The notes: a model not told the origin generated them from the letters alone. 64,000 bases of DNA from Brenneria bubanii (GCF_022378355.1 NZ_JAKMAJ010000002.1:1-64000); one strand, 5' to 3'. Shown: positions 41,934-54,193, numbered from the stretch's first letter. Numbers and translations are program-made.

Positions 41934-42131
41934 TGGGTATCTCAGTTTAAAATAGGGTAAATAACATGCTGCGGGTCGCGACATACGGATAGTAATCAAC
42001 CGAAAAACGCTTCCTATTCAGTCCTATGAATAATTTCCTGCGTGATGGATATCCGTATTTCCCTGGCGCATTGCGCCGCGGCGTAACGTCTTACGCCATG
42101 ATACAGACCGAAAAGGCAGCCCCAGCCCCGC

Positions 42132-44363
42132 TCATCCCCCCTGCTGGCGACGCGCGTCGATCACGTCCGGCAGTTGGTTGAGCTTGGCCAGTACGCGCCC
42201 CAGCACCTGCAGGTTATAGATTTCGATTTCCATATCGATGGTGGCCAGTTGCTGTTTGGTGTCGCTGCGGCTGGAGACGCCCAGCACATTGACTTTTTCA
42301 TTCGCCAGGATGGTGGTGATATCCCGCAGTAAACCGCTGCGATCGTTGGCCGTCACCCTTACCACCAGCGAATAACCGCTGGAATAGCTTTCGCCCCACA
42401 CCGCGTCGACAATGCGCTCCGGCGCATGGCTGCGCAGTTCTTCCAGTTGCTCGCAGTCGGCGCGATGGATGGAGATCCCCCGTCCGCGGGTGATAAACCC
42501 GGTGATATCGTCGCCGGGAATCGGCTGACAGCAGCGCGCGATGTGGTGCATCAGGTTACCCACCCCCTCCACCACGACGCGTCCGTTATCCTTGTTACGC
42601 GGCGCCGGCGGTTGCGACTTCTGCGTCAATTGACGCAGCGCCTCTCGATCCTGCTCTTCCGCGCTGGGTTGCTTAAGCTGTGACTGCAGGAAATTCACCA
42701 TCTGATTGAGGCGAATATCCCCGCCGCCAATCGCCGCCAGCAGCTCATCCAGCGAATTGACGTTATAGCGCGGCAACAGCAATTTCTCTGCCGTCTTCAG
42801 GCTGATGTTCAGCTGTTCCAGCTCATCGTCCAGAATTTGACGACCAGCAAGAATGTTCTTGTCGCGATCCTGCTTGCGGAACCAGTTGTGAATTTTGGAG
42901 CGCCCGCGGCTGGTGGTGATGTAGCCGAGGTTAGGATTCAACCAGTCGCGACTGGGATTCGGCTGCTTCTGGGTGATCACTTCTATCTGATCGCCCATCT
43001 GTAACTGATAGGTGAACGGAACAATCCGTCCGCCGATTTTCGCGCCGATGCAGCGGTGTCCGATATCGCTGTGAATGTGGTACGCGAAATCCAGCGGCGT
43101 TGAGCCGGCCGGCAGATCGACCACGTCGCCTTTCGGCGTGAAAACATAAACCCGATCGTCAAACACCTGGCTGCGCACTTCATCCAGCACTTCGTCTGAA
43201 TCCGCCATTTCCTCCTGCCAGGCGATCAGCTTACGCAGCCAGGCAATCCGGCCCTCGTAGCCCGTGCGACCGCCGGCCACCGTGCCCTCTTTATATTTCC
43301 AGTGCGCCGCTACGCCCAGTTCGGCGTCTTCATGCATCTGACGGGTACGAATCTGGATTTCAAGCGTTTTGCCTTTCGGCCCCAGCACCACCGTATGAAT
43401 GGACTGATAGCCGTTCGGTTTAGGATTGGCGACATAGTCATCAAATTCGTCCGGCAGGTGGCGATAGTGGGTATGCACAATCCCCAGCGCGCCATAGCAA
43501 TCCTGCAAACGCTCCACCACAATCCGCACCGCGCGCACGTCGAACAGCTCGTCGAAGGACAGCGATTTTTTCTGCATCTTGCGCCAGATGCTGTAGATGT
43601 GTTTGGGACGGCCGTAAACCTCCGCCTGCACCCCCTCTTCTTTCATGGCGGCGCGCAGCGATTTCACGAAATCGTCGATGTACTGTTCGCGATCGATACG
43701 GCGCTCATGCAACAGCGTGGCAATGCGTTTGTACTCGTCGGGATGCAGATAGCGGAAGCAGAAGTCTTCCAGCTCCCATTTGAGTTGCCCGATCCCCAGC
43801 CGGTTGGCGAGCGGCGCATAAATATTGGTACACTCTTTGGCCGCCAGCACCCGTTCTTCTTCCGGGGCGTCTTTTACTTCACGCAGGTGGGCGATTCGCT
43901 CCGCCAGCTTGATCACCACGCAGCGAAAATCCTCCACCATCGCCAGCAGCATACGGCGGATGTTATCCACCTGCTCAGAGGCAACGGAATCGGTCTGGGT
44001 GGCTTTGAGCTGGCGAATCGCGTCCATATCGCGCACGCCGTGCACCAAATCCACGATGCCTTTGCCAAAGGTTTCGCCCAGCGTGGCTTCATCCACCACA
44101 TTGGCGTTGGCGAGCGGAAACAGCAGCGCCGCGCGCATGCTGTCATTGTCCATGCTCAGGGTGGACAGAATTTCAACCATCTCGATCCCGCGCCACAGCA
44201 ACAGCATGGCGTCGGGATGATCCTGAGTTTTTTGTTCGCAGTAACGCAAGGTTTCGGCTAAACGTTCACACGACTGCTGACTGGTTATGCCAAGCGAAGC
44301 AATCCACGCGTCAGCGACGAACTCGCCAGCCGTGTTCCAATGCGCACTTCTTACCGCAACCAT
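42132..44363 (-). CDS. relA: GTP pyrophosphokinase RelA (ppGpp synthetase I)
   Basis: Ribosome-associated (p)ppGpp synthetase of the stringent response. The N-terminal hydrolase-like domain is degenerate (LLFPLANANVV instead of the catalytic HD motif), as in E. coli RelA, so it is synthesis-only. The synthetase domain has SFDELFDVRAVRIVVE, YGALGIVH, DYVANPKPNGYQSIHT and EIQIRT. A TGS domain (VFTPKGDVVDLPAGSTPLDF, about 412-431), the RIS/zinc region with CCQPIPGD and a C-terminal ACT domain follow. It is 743 aa (E. coli 744). Confidence 0.98.
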   Translation of the reverse strand: MVAVRSAHWNTAGEFVADAWIASLGITSQQSCERLAETLRYCEQKTQDHPDAMLLLWRGIEMVEILSTLSMDNDSMRAALLFPLANANVVDEATLGETFGKGIVDLVHGVRDMDAIRQLKATQTDSVASEQVDNIRRMLLAMVEDFRCVVIKLAERIAHLREVKDAPEEERVLAAKECTNIYAPLANRLGIGQLKWELEDFCFRYLHPDEYKRIATLLHERRIDREQYIDDFVKSLRAAMKEEGVQAEVYGRPKHIYSIWRKMQKKSLSFDELFDVRAVRIVVERLQDCYGALGIVHTHYRHLPDEFDDYVANPKPNGYQSIHTVVLGPKGKTLEIQIRTRQMHEDAELGVAAHWKYKEGTVAGGRTGYEGRIAWLRKLIAWQEEMADSDEVLDEVRSQVFDDRVYVFTPKGDVVDLPAGSTPLDFAYHIHSDIGHRCIGAKIGGRIVPFTYQLQMGDQIEVITQKQPNPSRDWLNPNLGYITTSRGRSKIHNWFRKQDRDKNILAGRQILDDELEQLNISLKTAEKLLLPRYNVNSLDELLAAIGGGDIRLNQMVNFLQSQLKQPSAEEQDREALRQLTQKSQPPAPRNKDNGRVVVEGVGNLMHHIARCCQPIPGDDITGFITRGRGISIHRADCEQLEELRSHAPERIVDAVWGESYSSGYSLVVRVTANDRSGLLRDITTILANEKVNVLGVSSRSDTKQQLATIDMEIEIYNLQVLGRVLAKLNQLPDVIDARRQQGG

Positions 44364-44434
44364 AATTTCTCCCTACTTATACCCACTATCTTTCAAGCCG
44401 CAGGAGCGTTAGCCGCCGACCCGCGCCTCGTCAT

Positions 44435-45772
44435 CTACTGGGTATCCGCCTTACCGGAATCGCGTAAAAACAACGCCATAGATTCAAGGTGACCGGTATG
44501 TGGAAACATATCCAACATAGTAACATTCGACAACCGGTAACCGGCGTCGAGTAAAATTTTACTGTCGCGCGCCAGCGTGGTCGGATTACAGGAAACGTAA
44601 ACCACCCGCCGGGGAGACAGTTTGACAATCTGCGTCATGACGCCCGCGGCGCCGGCGCGCGCCGGATCGAGCAATATCTTGTCAAACCCCTGGGCGGCCC
44701 ACGGCTGTCGCGAGACATCATCTTCAAGATTCTGGTGAAAAAACGCGACGTTCTCCAGGCCGTTGCGCCGGGCGTTCTCTCGCCCTTTTTCCACTAACGC
44801 CGCCACGCCTTCTACGCCGACAACGCCGGCAGCTCGCTGAGCCAGAGGGAGCGTAAAATTTCCCATGCCGCAGAACAGATCCAATATTCGATCCTGAGGA
44901 CCGACCTCCAGCCAGTCCAGCGCCTGACTGACCATTTGCTGATTGACCCTATCATTGACCTGAATAAAGTCCCGCGGGCTGAATGCCAGCGTTAATCCGG
45001 CGACATGGTATAACGGCGCTTCGCCCTGCAGGCAGGTCAGCGCATCGGCATCAGGCGCCAGATAGATCGATACCGCGTAGCGCTGCGCAAAGTCACGCAA
45101 TGCCTGAGCATCGGCAGCACTCAACGGATCGAGATGGCGTAACACCAGCAGCGAGCCGTTATCCGCCTGGACCAGTTCAACATGCCCTAATCGTTTTACC
45201 GCCTGTAGGCGGCTCAGACAATCGCGTAGCGGCGCCAACAGCGCGTTCAGCTCAGGCCGCAATATCGGGCAGACCTGAACATCGACCAAATCATGCGATC
45301 CGGCCTGGCGGTATCCCATCAGCAGACGTTGCTGTTTCGCCTGATAGTATAACGCAAGCCGCGCGCGCCGACGGTATTCGTACGCCGGTCCGGTGATGGG
45401 CTCGCCGGCCGGCGCGGCCACGCCCGTTTCCCGCGCCATCAGGCGCATCAGCGCCGAGTCTTTGCTGCGCTGCTGTAACGCCATATCGGCGTGCTGCTGT
45501 TGGCACCCGCCGCAGCGGTTAAAATGCGGGCACCGGGGTTCGACACGCTGCGGGCTGCGAGTCAGTAAACGTTTAAGTTTAGCATGCGCGAACTGGCGCT
45601 TTTCATCCGTCAGCCGAACTTCGGCCTGCTCCCCCGGCAACGCGCCGGTGACGAAAATGGTTTTGCCCTGATGGCGGGCCACCCCTTGTCCAAACGGATC
45701 CAGGGATTCAACCGCTACGGTGATTGTTTGCCGGGTCGTCACGCGCCGGTTTGGAGAGTAGAATTGCGCCAT
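44435..45772 (-). CDS. rlmD: 23S rRNA (uracil(1939)-C5)-methyltransferase RlmD
   Basis: SAM-dependent iron-sulfur methyltransferase that makes m5U1939. A TRAM domain (about 12-70) precedes the 4Fe-4S cysteines in [10 protein letters not shown] (Cys81, Cys87, Cys90), with a fourth in QVCPI. SAM motif [14 protein letters not shown] and catalytic Cys395 in [12 protein letters not shown] are intact. It is 445 aa (E. coli 433), with extra residues near 110-130. It is divergent from barA, and its ATG lies about 115 bp from the barA start. Confidence 0.97.
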   Translation of the reverse strand: MAQFYSPNRRVTTRQTITVAVESLDPFGQGVARHQGKTIFVTGALPGEQAEVRLTDEKRQFAHAKLKRLLTRSPQRVEPRCPHFNRCGGCQQQHADMALQQRSKDSALMRLMARETGVAAPAGEPITGPAYEYRRRARLALYYQAKQQRLLMGYRQAGSHDLVDVQVCPILRPELNALLAPLRDCLSRLQAVKRLGHVELVQADNGSLLVLRHLDPLSAADAQALRDFAQRYAVSIYLAPDADALTCLQGEAPLYHVAGLTLAFSPRDFIQVNDRVNQQMVSQALDWLEVGPQDRILDLFCGMGNFTLPLAQRAAGVVGVEGVAALVEKGRENARRNGLENVAFFHQNLEDDVSRQPWAAQGFDKILLDPARAGAAGVMTQIVKLSPRRVVYVSCNPTTLARDSKILLDAGYRLSNVTMLDMFPHTGHLESMALFLRDSGKADTQ

Positions 45773-45886
45773 AATTTATAATTGGTTTATAAAAACCCTG
45801 ATTTCAAAGCTGAATGTTTATTGATACCCAATAAAGATGTCAGGATACCGGGTAATGTCCTAATAATTCTCCCACATTGGAGCCAC

Positions 45887-48667
45887 ATGACCAAATACAG
45901 TCTGCGTGCGCGTATGTTAATACTGGTTTTGGCGCCGACGTTATTGATCGGGCTGTTGCTCAGTATCTTTTTTGGCATCAACCGCTATAACCAATTGCAG
46001 TCGCAACTGGCCGATACCGGCGCCAGTATTATCGAACCGCTGGCGGTGGCCAGCGCTTACGCCATCGCGAAAAATCAGCTGGATACGCTTCAGCCGCTGA
46101 TCAATACCCTGCACCGCCGCCATTCCGATGTCATCAGGGCCATCAGCATTTTCGACGCGCAGGACCGGCTGATTGTCACAACCAATATCCGCCATGAAGC
46201 GGCGCCGGTGCATCCTTCCACGCAAACGCATGATTACGGGGGGCTGTCGCTTTACCATACGGGCAATTTATTGATTCTGCATATGCCCATCATGGCCGAC
46301 GGGGAGTTCACCCGGGGGATAAAACCGTCCCTGCCCGACGCCATGGCCCCTATCGCCTACCTTGCCGTTGAGCTGGATATCAACTCGATTAAACTTCAGC
46401 AATATCAGGAAATTCTTGTCGCCGGCCTGCTGCTGATGCTGTGCGTCGGCATTGCCGTTCTGTTTGCCTATCGCCTGATGCGCGACGTCACCGCGCCAAT
46501 CCGCAATATGGTTGAAACGGTAGACCGGATCCGTCGCGGACAGCTGGACAGCCGGGTTGAAGGCCATATGCTGGGCGAGTTGGATATGCTGAAAAACGGC
46601 ATTAATTCGATGGCGATGTCGTTAACCGCCTATCACGAAGAGATGCAGCAGAACATCGATCAGGCCACTTACGATCTGCGGGAAACCCTAGAACAGATGG
46701 AGATCCAGAATGTTGAACTGGATCTGGCGAAAAAGCGGGCCCAGGAGGCGGCGCGCATCAAGTCCGAGTTTTTGGCGAACATGTCGCACGAGTTAAGAAC
46801 GCCGCTCAACGGCGTTATCGGTTTCACCCGCCAGACGCTGAAAACCTCGCTCAACCCGACACAGACCGACTACCTGCTAACCATCGAACGCTCCGCCAAC
46901 AACCTGCTGAATATCATTAACGACGTACTGGACTTTTCGAAACTGGAAGCAGGCAAGCTGGTACTGGAAAATATTCCCTTCTCATTGCATAACACGCTGG
47001 ACGAAGTGGTTATGCTGCTGGCTCATACCGCACACGAAAAAGGGCTGGAGCTTACCCTCGATATTCAAAATGACGTGCCGGAGCAATTCGTCGGCGATTC
47101 GATGCGTCTCCAGCAAATCATCACCAACCTGCTGGGGAATGCCATCAAGTTTACCGAGCAGGGCAACATCGATATTCGGGTGGAAAAACGCCGGCAGGAA
47201 AGTCATCGCGTTCAGTTGGAGATTCAAATCCGCGATACCGGCATCGGCATTGCGGAACGGCAGCAGTCACAGCTGTTTCAGGCTTTCCGCCAGGCAGACA
47301 CCAGCATCTCGCGGCGCCACGGGGGAACCGGACTCGGGCTGGTGATCACCCAGCGGTTGATCAAGGAAATGGGCGGCGATATCAGCTTTCACAGCCAGTT
47401 GAGCAAAGGCTCTACCTTCTGGTTCCGTCTCAGTCTGCCGCTGAATCCTCACGCCACGCCGGCGCATAACATGTACCGCATGCTGCAAGGCAAAAGGCTG
47501 GCGTATATCGAATCGAATCCGGCGGCGGCGCAGGCGACGCTGGATATTCTCAGCCAGACGCCGTTGACGGTCAGCTATAGCGCCACGCTGGAACAGCTCC
47601 CCGATGCGCCTTTTGATATTCTGCTGTTGGGCATTCCGGTTCACTACCGCAACACGCTGCTCGATTATACGCCCAAGCTGCGAGACGTTTGCCGCCGCGC
47701 GCCCTGCGTAATATTAGCGCTGCCGAGCCTGGCGCAAATGGATGCGGAACAGTTGAAGCTGTTCGGCGTTCACGCCTGTCTAAGTAAACCGATCTCCGCG
47801 CCCCGGCTGCTCCCGCTGCTGCAAGATAATCCGTTCTCCCAGTTGCCTTTTTTGCCGGAAGACATCAAGGCGCCTCAGCCGACGTCGGCGTCCGCCGAAC
47901 GACTGCCGCTGAGCGTGATGGCGGTGGATGATAACCCGGCCAATCTGAAGTTGATCGGCACGCTGCTGGAAGAGCAGGTCGAAAAAGTCATCCGATGTGA
48001 AAACGGCGCGGAAGCCATCCATCAGGCCCGAGAGCAAGAGATTAATATCATCCTGATGGACATTCAGATGCCGGGCATGGACGGCATCCGCACCAGTGAA
48101 TTAATCCGCCAACTGCCTAACCACGCCAAAACGCCGATTATCGCCGTTACCGCCCACACCATGAGCGATGAACGCGACCATCTGCTCCAGGCGGGGATGG
48201 ATGATTATCTGGCTAAACCCATCGATGAGCTGATGCTGAAAAAAGTGCTATCGCGCTATTCCCACCTGAAAGAGACGCCGCCGCCGACGGATAAACCGGC
48301 GGATCAACAAGGCGCTTTGGACTGGACGCTGGCGCAACGGCAAGCCGCCAACAAGCCGGAGCTGGCGCGGGAGTTGCTACAGATGCTGCTGGATTTTCTG
48401 CCGCAGGTTCGCCGGCAGGTTGAGAGCATGATGAACGGTCAACCGAGCGATAACATCCTCGAACTGATCCACAAACTTCATGGCAGTTGCAGCTACAGCG
48501 GCGTTCCGCGCCTGAAACAAATCTGTTGTTATCTGGAGCAGCAGCTCCGCAAAGGAATTGGCGCCAGCGAACTGGAACCGGAGTGGCTGGAACTACTGGA
48601 TGAAATCGATAATGTCAGCAAAGCGGCAACCCGGCATTTAAACCAAAGCGCCCCGCCGCAAGCGTGA
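45887..48667 (+). CDS. barA: Hybrid sensor histidine kinase BarA (GacS homologue)
   Basis: Sensor of the BarA/UvrY (GacS/GacA) system that controls csr/rsm RNAs, metabolism and virulence. Two membrane segments (about 8-30 and 165-188) flank a periplasmic domain. HAMP, HisKA (phospho-acceptor His301 in SHELRTPLN), HATPase, a degenerate receiver, a true receiver ([11 protein letters not shown], Asp725) and an HPt domain ([11 protein letters not shown], His865) follow. I start at 45887 ([16 protein letters not shown] upstream), giving 926 aa (E. coli 918). An in-frame ATG at 45782 has no family support. Confidence 0.97.
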   Translation: MTKYSLRARMLILVLAPTLLIGLLLSIFFGINRYNQLQSQLADTGASIIEPLAVASAYAIAKNQLDTLQPLINTLHRRHSDVIRAISIFDAQDRLIVTTNIRHEAAPVHPSTQTHDYGGLSLYHTGNLLILHMPIMADGEFTRGIKPSLPDAMAPIAYLAVELDINSIKLQQYQEILVAGLLLMLCVGIAVLFAYRLMRDVTAPIRNMVETVDRIRRGQLDSRVEGHMLGELDMLKNGINSMAMSLTAYHEEMQQNIDQATYDLRETLEQMEIQNVELDLAKKRAQEAARIKSEFLANMSHELRTPLNGVIGFTRQTLKTSLNPTQTDYLLTIERSANNLLNIINDVLDFSKLEAGKLVLENIPFSLHNTLDEVVMLLAHTAHEKGLELTLDIQNDVPEQFVGDSMRLQQIITNLLGNAIKFTEQGNIDIRVEKRRQESHRVQLEIQIRDTGIGIAERQQSQLFQAFRQADTSISRRHGGTGLGLVITQRLIKEMGGDISFHSQLSKGSTFWFRLSLPLNPHATPAHNMYRMLQGKRLAYIESNPAAAQATLDILSQTPLTVSYSATLEQLPDAPFDILLLGIPVHYRNTLLDYTPKLRDVCRRAPCVILALPSLAQMDAEQLKLFGVHACLSKPISAPRLLPLLQDNPFSQLPFLPEDIKAPQPTSASAERLPLSVMAVDDNPANLKLIGTLLEEQVEKVIRCENGAEAIHQAREQEINIILMDIQMPGMDGIRTSELIRQLPNHAKTPIIAVTAHTMSDERDHLLQAGMDDYLAKPIDELMLKKVLSRYSHLKETPPPTDKPADQQGALDWTLAQRQAANKPELARELLQMLLDFLPQVRRQVESMMNGQPSDNILELIHKLHGSCSYSGVPRLKQICCYLEQQLRKGIGASELEPEWLELLDEIDNVSKAATRHLNQSAPPQA

Positions 48668-48686
48668 GCGCCGTCATTGATGGCAG

Positions 48687-48720
48687 GGCCGGAGCTACTC
48701 CGGTCTTTCATTTATTTTTA
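48687..48720 (+). terminator. barA terminator
   Basis: GGCCGGAG/CTCCGGTC (48687-48694 and 48698-48705, one G-U) with loop CTA is followed by TTTCATTTATTTTTA. It lies 20 bp after the barA stop. Confidence 0.75.
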
Positions 48721-49316
48721 TTTTTGATGAAGATCAACGGAATCAATATTTCCCCCGGGGTTAAGATGCGAGGAATTGGTAGAAAAACCATAATCAGCAA
48801 CAAACAAGGTAAGTTTTATATAACAAATAAACCGTATACGCGCTTTTATTTTATCTGAATAGAATTATTTATTGAATCTGCTTATCATTTTCACTCAACG
48901 CATAGTCGTCACGCCGTTGTGATACCAATTGTTAATAATTAAATGAATCCATTGACATCATGATCCCCATCATCATAAATTTACAATACTTGACATGACC
49001 GTGAATATATTCCGCTATTTCCCTTAAAAAAGGGCGGCTGTCTGACTATCCGGCGCCATAAAAACGACAGTACGCTTATTACAATGACGGTATATCTTTG
49101 CCATGTTTTGAAATTCACGGAAAACCAACAAAGCAGTAACGTGAATGCTAAAAAAATAAGCTTTATTGATAAATTTTCAAAGAATAAGCGACAAAAAAAG
49201 TCTGCCTATTTCAATGAATTATTGACTATTTCACACAGCAAAATACCCACGTTTTGCACGTCTTAATACCGTTAAGACGCTGAATCGGCATGGGTATAAA
49301 CACACCGGGGTTTCCG
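48721..49316. other. AT-rich intergenic region between barA and the Aer-like receptor
   Basis: About 600 bp, markedly more AT-rich than its surroundings. Short frames (for example 49084-49266) are lysine- and asparagine-rich, lack good ribosome sites and are probably not genes. An 8-bp inverted repeat CGTCTTAA, TACCG, TTAAGACG lies at 49259-49279, just before the receptor gene. No convincing sigma-28 promoter was found. It has few GGA motifs, so it is not an rsmB/csrB-like RNA. Confidence 0.5.
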
Positions 49317-50852
49317 ATGAAATTAAATACGCCTGTTACACAACAGGAGTATCTGCTGGATATAGACACGATCCTGATGTCTACAACAGATACCAACAGT
49401 TATCTTACCTATGCGAATTCTGCATTTATCGACGTCAGCGGTTTCTCTGAATCAGAATTGATTAATCAACCACATAATATTGTGCGCCATCCTGATATGC
49501 CGCCCGAAGCCTTTGCGGATATGTGGTTTACCTTAAAGCAAGGCGACAGTTGGACCGGCCTGGTAAAAAACCGGCGTCACAATGGCGACCATTATTGGGT
49601 TCGTGCGAACGTCACGCCGGTTTATCATCAAAATAAACTTACGGGTTATATCTCGGTACGCAACACGCCGAGCGCCGATGAAATTAAGTCGGCGGAGCCC
49701 CTGTATGCCGCAATGAATAAAAAGCAGGCCGGAAAGCGTAAATTATATAAAGGATTAGTGATACGAACCGGCCTGTTCTCACCGCTGTCAATACTGCAAA
49801 AATTGTCGGTGCGCTGGCGCTTACGTCTGGCGGTGCTGACTGCCGGCATTATCCCCGCGCTATTGGCGCTGGGCGGCGTTCATCCGATTGGGTTAACGGC
49901 GATGACGCTTCTCCTCATCCTGCTGATGGACGGCTTCCTGCAGCAGCAAATAGCCCGGCCGCTGAAAATCATTCTGCGACAGGCTCAGGATGTCGTCTCC
50001 GGCCGTAAAGGGCAAGCCGTACGGCTGAATCGGGTTGATGAAATCGGCCTGCTGTTGCGGGCGGTCAATCAGTTCGGACTCAATCTGCACTCGCTGGTGG
50101 ATGATGTCGGTACGCAGGTAAAAGGAATGACCGAAGTCAGCCATAAGCTGGCCGAAAACAATATCGCGCTGAATACCCGCACCGAGGAAACATCCGCCAA
50201 CCTGCAACAGACGGCGGCGGCCATAGAACAAATTACCGCCGCGGTTCAGCAAAGCTCCGAAACCGCCACGCAAGCGACGCAGATGGCGGAAACCGCCAGC
50301 CGCACCACCATCAAAGGCGGGGAAATAATGAAAGAAACCATCGGCATGATGGATTTCATTTCCAAAGCCAGTCATAAAATCGTCGATATTATCGGCGTAA
50401 TCGACAGTATCGCCTTCCAAACCAACATCCTGGCGCTGAATGCCTCGGTTGAAGCCGCGCGAGCCGGCGTACAGGGTAAGGGATTTGCCGTCGTGGCGGC
50501 GGAAGTCCGCAATTTGGCGCAACATTCGGCATCCGCCGCGAAAGAGATCAAGGTATTGATTGACGACAACGTCAAAAACGTCAAGTCCGGTGAAGCGATG
50601 GTGGAAAATGCCGGCAAACATATCGGCGAGATCGTGGATGAGGTGCTGCAGGTATCAAAGATGATCAACGAGATCAGCCATGCGGCCCATGAACAGACTT
50701 CGGCGCTGGGATTGATCAATACATCCATTGCGCATATCGAAGAGATGACGCAGCACAATACGGATATGGTTGCACAATCGACAGATACCGCGGAAGGATT
50801 GAACAACCAGGCCAAACGCCTCAACAGCGCAATCAATGTTTACGGGCGTTAA
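49317..50852 (+). CDS. Aer-like PAS methyl-accepting chemotaxis (aerotaxis) receptor
   Basis: Energy-taxis receptor. An N-terminal PAS domain (about 15-115) carries the Aer-type FAD-binding signature [20 protein letters not shown] and [10 protein letters not shown] membrane hairpin (about 165-205) without a periplasmic domain follows, then HAMP and a signalling domain with the CheA-contact tip [20 protein letters not shown] and [17 protein letters not shown] start at 49317 ([14 protein letters not shown] upstream), giving 511 aa; an in-frame ATG at 49290 would add 9 residues. It resembles E. coli Aer throughout. It lies 87 bp before a FlxA-like gene. Confidence 0.9.
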   Translation: MKLNTPVTQQEYLLDIDTILMSTTDTNSYLTYANSAFIDVSGFSESELINQPHNIVRHPDMPPEAFADMWFTLKQGDSWTGLVKNRRHNGDHYWVRANVTPVYHQNKLTGYISVRNTPSADEIKSAEPLYAAMNKKQAGKRKLYKGLVIRTGLFSPLSILQKLSVRWRLRLAVLTAGIIPALLALGGVHPIGLTAMTLLLILLMDGFLQQQIARPLKIILRQAQDVVSGRKGQAVRLNRVDEIGLLLRAVNQFGLNLHSLVDDVGTQVKGMTEVSHKLAENNIALNTRTEETSANLQQTAAAIEQITAAVQQSSETATQATQMAETASRTTIKGGEIMKETIGMMDFISKASHKIVDIIGVIDSIAFQTNILALNASVEAARAGVQGKGFAVVAAEVRNLAQHSASAAKEIKVLIDDNVKNVKSGEAMVENAGKHIGEIVDEVLQVSKMINEISHAAHEQTSALGLINTSIAHIEEMTQHNTDMVAQSTDTAEGLNNQAKRLNSAINVYGR

Positions 50853-50869
50853 TTAATGTTTCCAAACAT

Positions 50870-50896
50870 TAAAGTTGAGGAAAATTTAACCGATAA
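50870..50896 (+). promoter_or_regulatory. Sigma-28 (FliA) promoter of the first FlxA-like gene
   Basis: TAAAGTTG (50870-50877), an 11-base spacer and ACCGATAA (50889-50896) match the flagellar class 3 consensus TAAAGTTT-N11-GCCGATAA at 14 of 16 positions. It lies 43 bp before the ATG of the FlxA-like gene and after the receptor stop. Confidence 0.85.
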
Positions 50897-50939
50897 TTTT
50901 AAGGTTGCCTTCAGGAATTTTTACGTTGAGGATAAAACG

Positions 50940-51296
50940 ATGTCTACATCTTCTATTGCTCTGGTTTTAGTTTCTTCAATTGCTCCGATTACATCCAGCA
51001 CGCCTAGCGATGCCGACCAACAGGTTACGCAGCTTAATCAACGAATCAGCCATCTTAACGAGAAGCTGTCGCAACTCAACGTCCCCGCGGCAGGTGGGGA
51101 CGACAGCCCGAGCGATACCCAGGTTCAGGAACAGAAGCAGATTATTCAGGCTCAGTTGGTCGCACTCCAGTCTCAGGTCTCGATTTTGCAGCAAGGGCAG
51201 CCGGTTTCCCAGGATACGGCGCAGACAAGTGTGCCGGCGACTGGGAATACGCAGGATGCGGAGCCGGGAAATAATCGACTCGATCTTTACGTTTGA
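50940..51296 (+). CDS. FlxA-like coiled-coil protein, copy 1
   Basis: A 118-aa protein resembling the FlxA-like family, a poorly characterised product of the E. coli flagellar regulon. Ser/Thr-rich N-terminus (MSTSSIALVLVSS), heptad-patterned coiled coil (VTQLNQRISHLNEKLSQLN at about 24-42 and QKQIIQAQLVALQSQVSILQQ at about 63-83), then a polar tail ending NNRLDLYV. I start at 50940 because GAGG lies 9 bases upstream; the frame is open further upstream across the promoter. It is paralogous to the next gene. No signal peptide of standard form. Function unknown. Confidence 0.8.
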   Translation: MSTSSIALVLVSSIAPITSSTPSDADQQVTQLNQRISHLNEKLSQLNVPAAGGDDSPSDTQVQEQKQIIQAQLVALQSQVSILQQGQPVSQDTAQTSVPATGNTQDAEPGNNRLDLYV

Positions 51297-51335
51297 AAGG
51301 GTTATTGATGACAAAGGATGCCCGGTAGAAATACC

Positions 51336-51450
51336 TTGAGAGTAAAAAGGGACGCCGGTAGTACGGTGCTAACAGGTAAAACATGCTTTGTTACATGTAT
51401 TACTCAATATTGACGACAACCATTCGTCTTCAAAACCTAATTACTCTCAA
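51336..51450. repeat. 10-bp inverted repeat flanking the gap between FlxA-like genes
   Basis: TTGAGAGTAA (51336-51345) and its exact complement TTACTCTCAA (51441-51450) are 95 bp apart. The right arm overlaps the -35 of the second sigma-28-type promoter. It could form a long-range stem in the read-through message or be a pair of protein sites in opposite orientation. Confidence 0.5.
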
Positions 51451-51473
51451 TACCTAGGGGTATTTACCGATAA
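51447..51473 (+). promoter_or_regulatory. Probable sigma-28 promoter of the second FlxA-like gene
   Basis: TCAATACC (51447-51454), 11 bases and ACCGATAA (51466-51473) resemble the FliA consensus. The -10 is identical to that of copy 1 and the -35 is weaker. The promoter carries a dyad AATACC, TAGG, GGTATT (51449-51464) filling the -35/-10 interval, a possible operator. It lies 38 bp before the ATG. Confidence 0.65.
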
Positions 51474-51511
51474 TAAATTAACACGCTGCGTGATATTTAT
51501 TAGGAGGAGAA

Positions 51512-51868
51512 ATGTCCAGCATAAGTGCAGTTTCATCAGCAACATCGTCTTCGGGTAGCTCTTCACAGAGCTATACCCAGAAAATTAACCAACTAAACCA
51601 ACAGCTTGAAAAGCTGACTGAGCAGCTTAAGGACGTATCAAAATCGTCTGGAGACTCAGAAACCGCGGCAACCCAAAGCGAGATGTTGCAGGCTCAGATC
51701 CAGACTATTGAGGCGCAGATCGCTCAGCTTGAGACGCAACAGGCGCAGCAAAGCACGCAGGCGCAACAGCCAGTAGAGAGCACAGAGACTAACGAGACAA
51801 GCCTTTCTCAGAAGGCTGACGGGGTTAACCGTCCGACGGAAGAAAATCAAATTAACGTTTATGTCTAA
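51512..51868 (+). CDS. FlxA-like coiled-coil protein, copy 2
   Basis: A 118-aa paralogue of the preceding gene, with the same layout: Ser-rich start (MSSISAVSSATSSSGSSSQS), coiled coil (YTQKINQLNQQLEKLTEQL at about 21-39; QAQIQTIEAQIAQLETQQAQQ at about 60-80), Gln/Thr-rich tail and the ending ENQINVYV. Strong ribosome site AGGAGGAGAA. The equal lengths and shared terminal sequence indicate tandem duplication followed by divergence. It is convergent with ypeB, and a hairpin separates them. Function unknown; flagellar expression is inferred from the promoter. Confidence 0.82.
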   Translation: MSSISAVSSATSSSGSSSQSYTQKINQLNQQLEKLTEQLKDVSKSSGDSETAATQSEMLQAQIQTIEAQIAQLETQQAQQSTQAQQPVESTETNETSLSQKADGVNRPTEENQINVYV

Positions 51869-51880
51869 CCACCTGTAGCA

Positions 51881-51915
51881 GGCAAGGCATGAAACTCATG
51901 CCTTGCCATTTCTCT
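51881..51915. terminator. Hairpin between the second FlxA-like gene and ypeB
   Basis: A perfect 11-bp stem GGCAAGGCATG/CATGCCTTGCC (51881-51891 and 51897-51907) with loop AAACT lies between convergent genes. On the plus strand ATTTCTCTTC follows. The ypeB stop codon (51896-51898) lies inside the hairpin. Confidence 0.7.
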
Positions 51916-52120
51916 TCAACGGCTTAACCAGCCCTTGCAGACCTTCTATTTTGATTGCCAGCGTAATTTGCATCAACTCGCCCAGACGCCCTTGCGGAAA
52001 CTCGCCTTTACGGGCAAACCACAGCAGATACTCTTCCGGCAGATCGATCAGCGCCCGCCCCTGATATTTACCAAACGGCATCTGCAGGTTGGCAATCTCA
52101 ATCAGGTCTTCTTTTTCCAC
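51896..52120 (-). CDS. ypeB: DUF3820 protein YpeB
   Basis: A 74-aa protein of the DUF3820 family, found next to ligA in enterobacteria (E. coli YpeB, 72 aa). The conserved core MPFGKYQGRALIDLPEEYL lies at residues 14-32, followed by WFARKGEFP and GRLGELMQ. Function unknown. It starts 3 bp after the ligA stop and is probably translated from the same mRNA. Confidence 0.92.
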   Translation of the reverse strand: MEKEDLIEIANLQMPFGKYQGRALIDLPEEYLLWFARKGEFPQGRLGELMQITLAIKIEGLQGLVKPLKRNGKA

Positions 52121-52123
52121 CGG

Positions 52124-54193
<2,070 letters not shown>

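Noticed and set aside
43302-44261. 319-codon plus-strand open frame
   Set aside because: Antisense to relA, no ribosome site, shadow composition.
49084-49266. 60-codon Lys/Asn-rich frame before the Aer-like gene
   Set aside because: AT-rich DNA yields such frames by chance; no Shine-Dalgarno and no recognisable sequence.
48721-49316. Possible rsmB/csrB-type RNA near barA
   Set aside because: The BarA/UvrY target RNAs carry many GGA loops; this region has few and no clear promoter-terminator pair.
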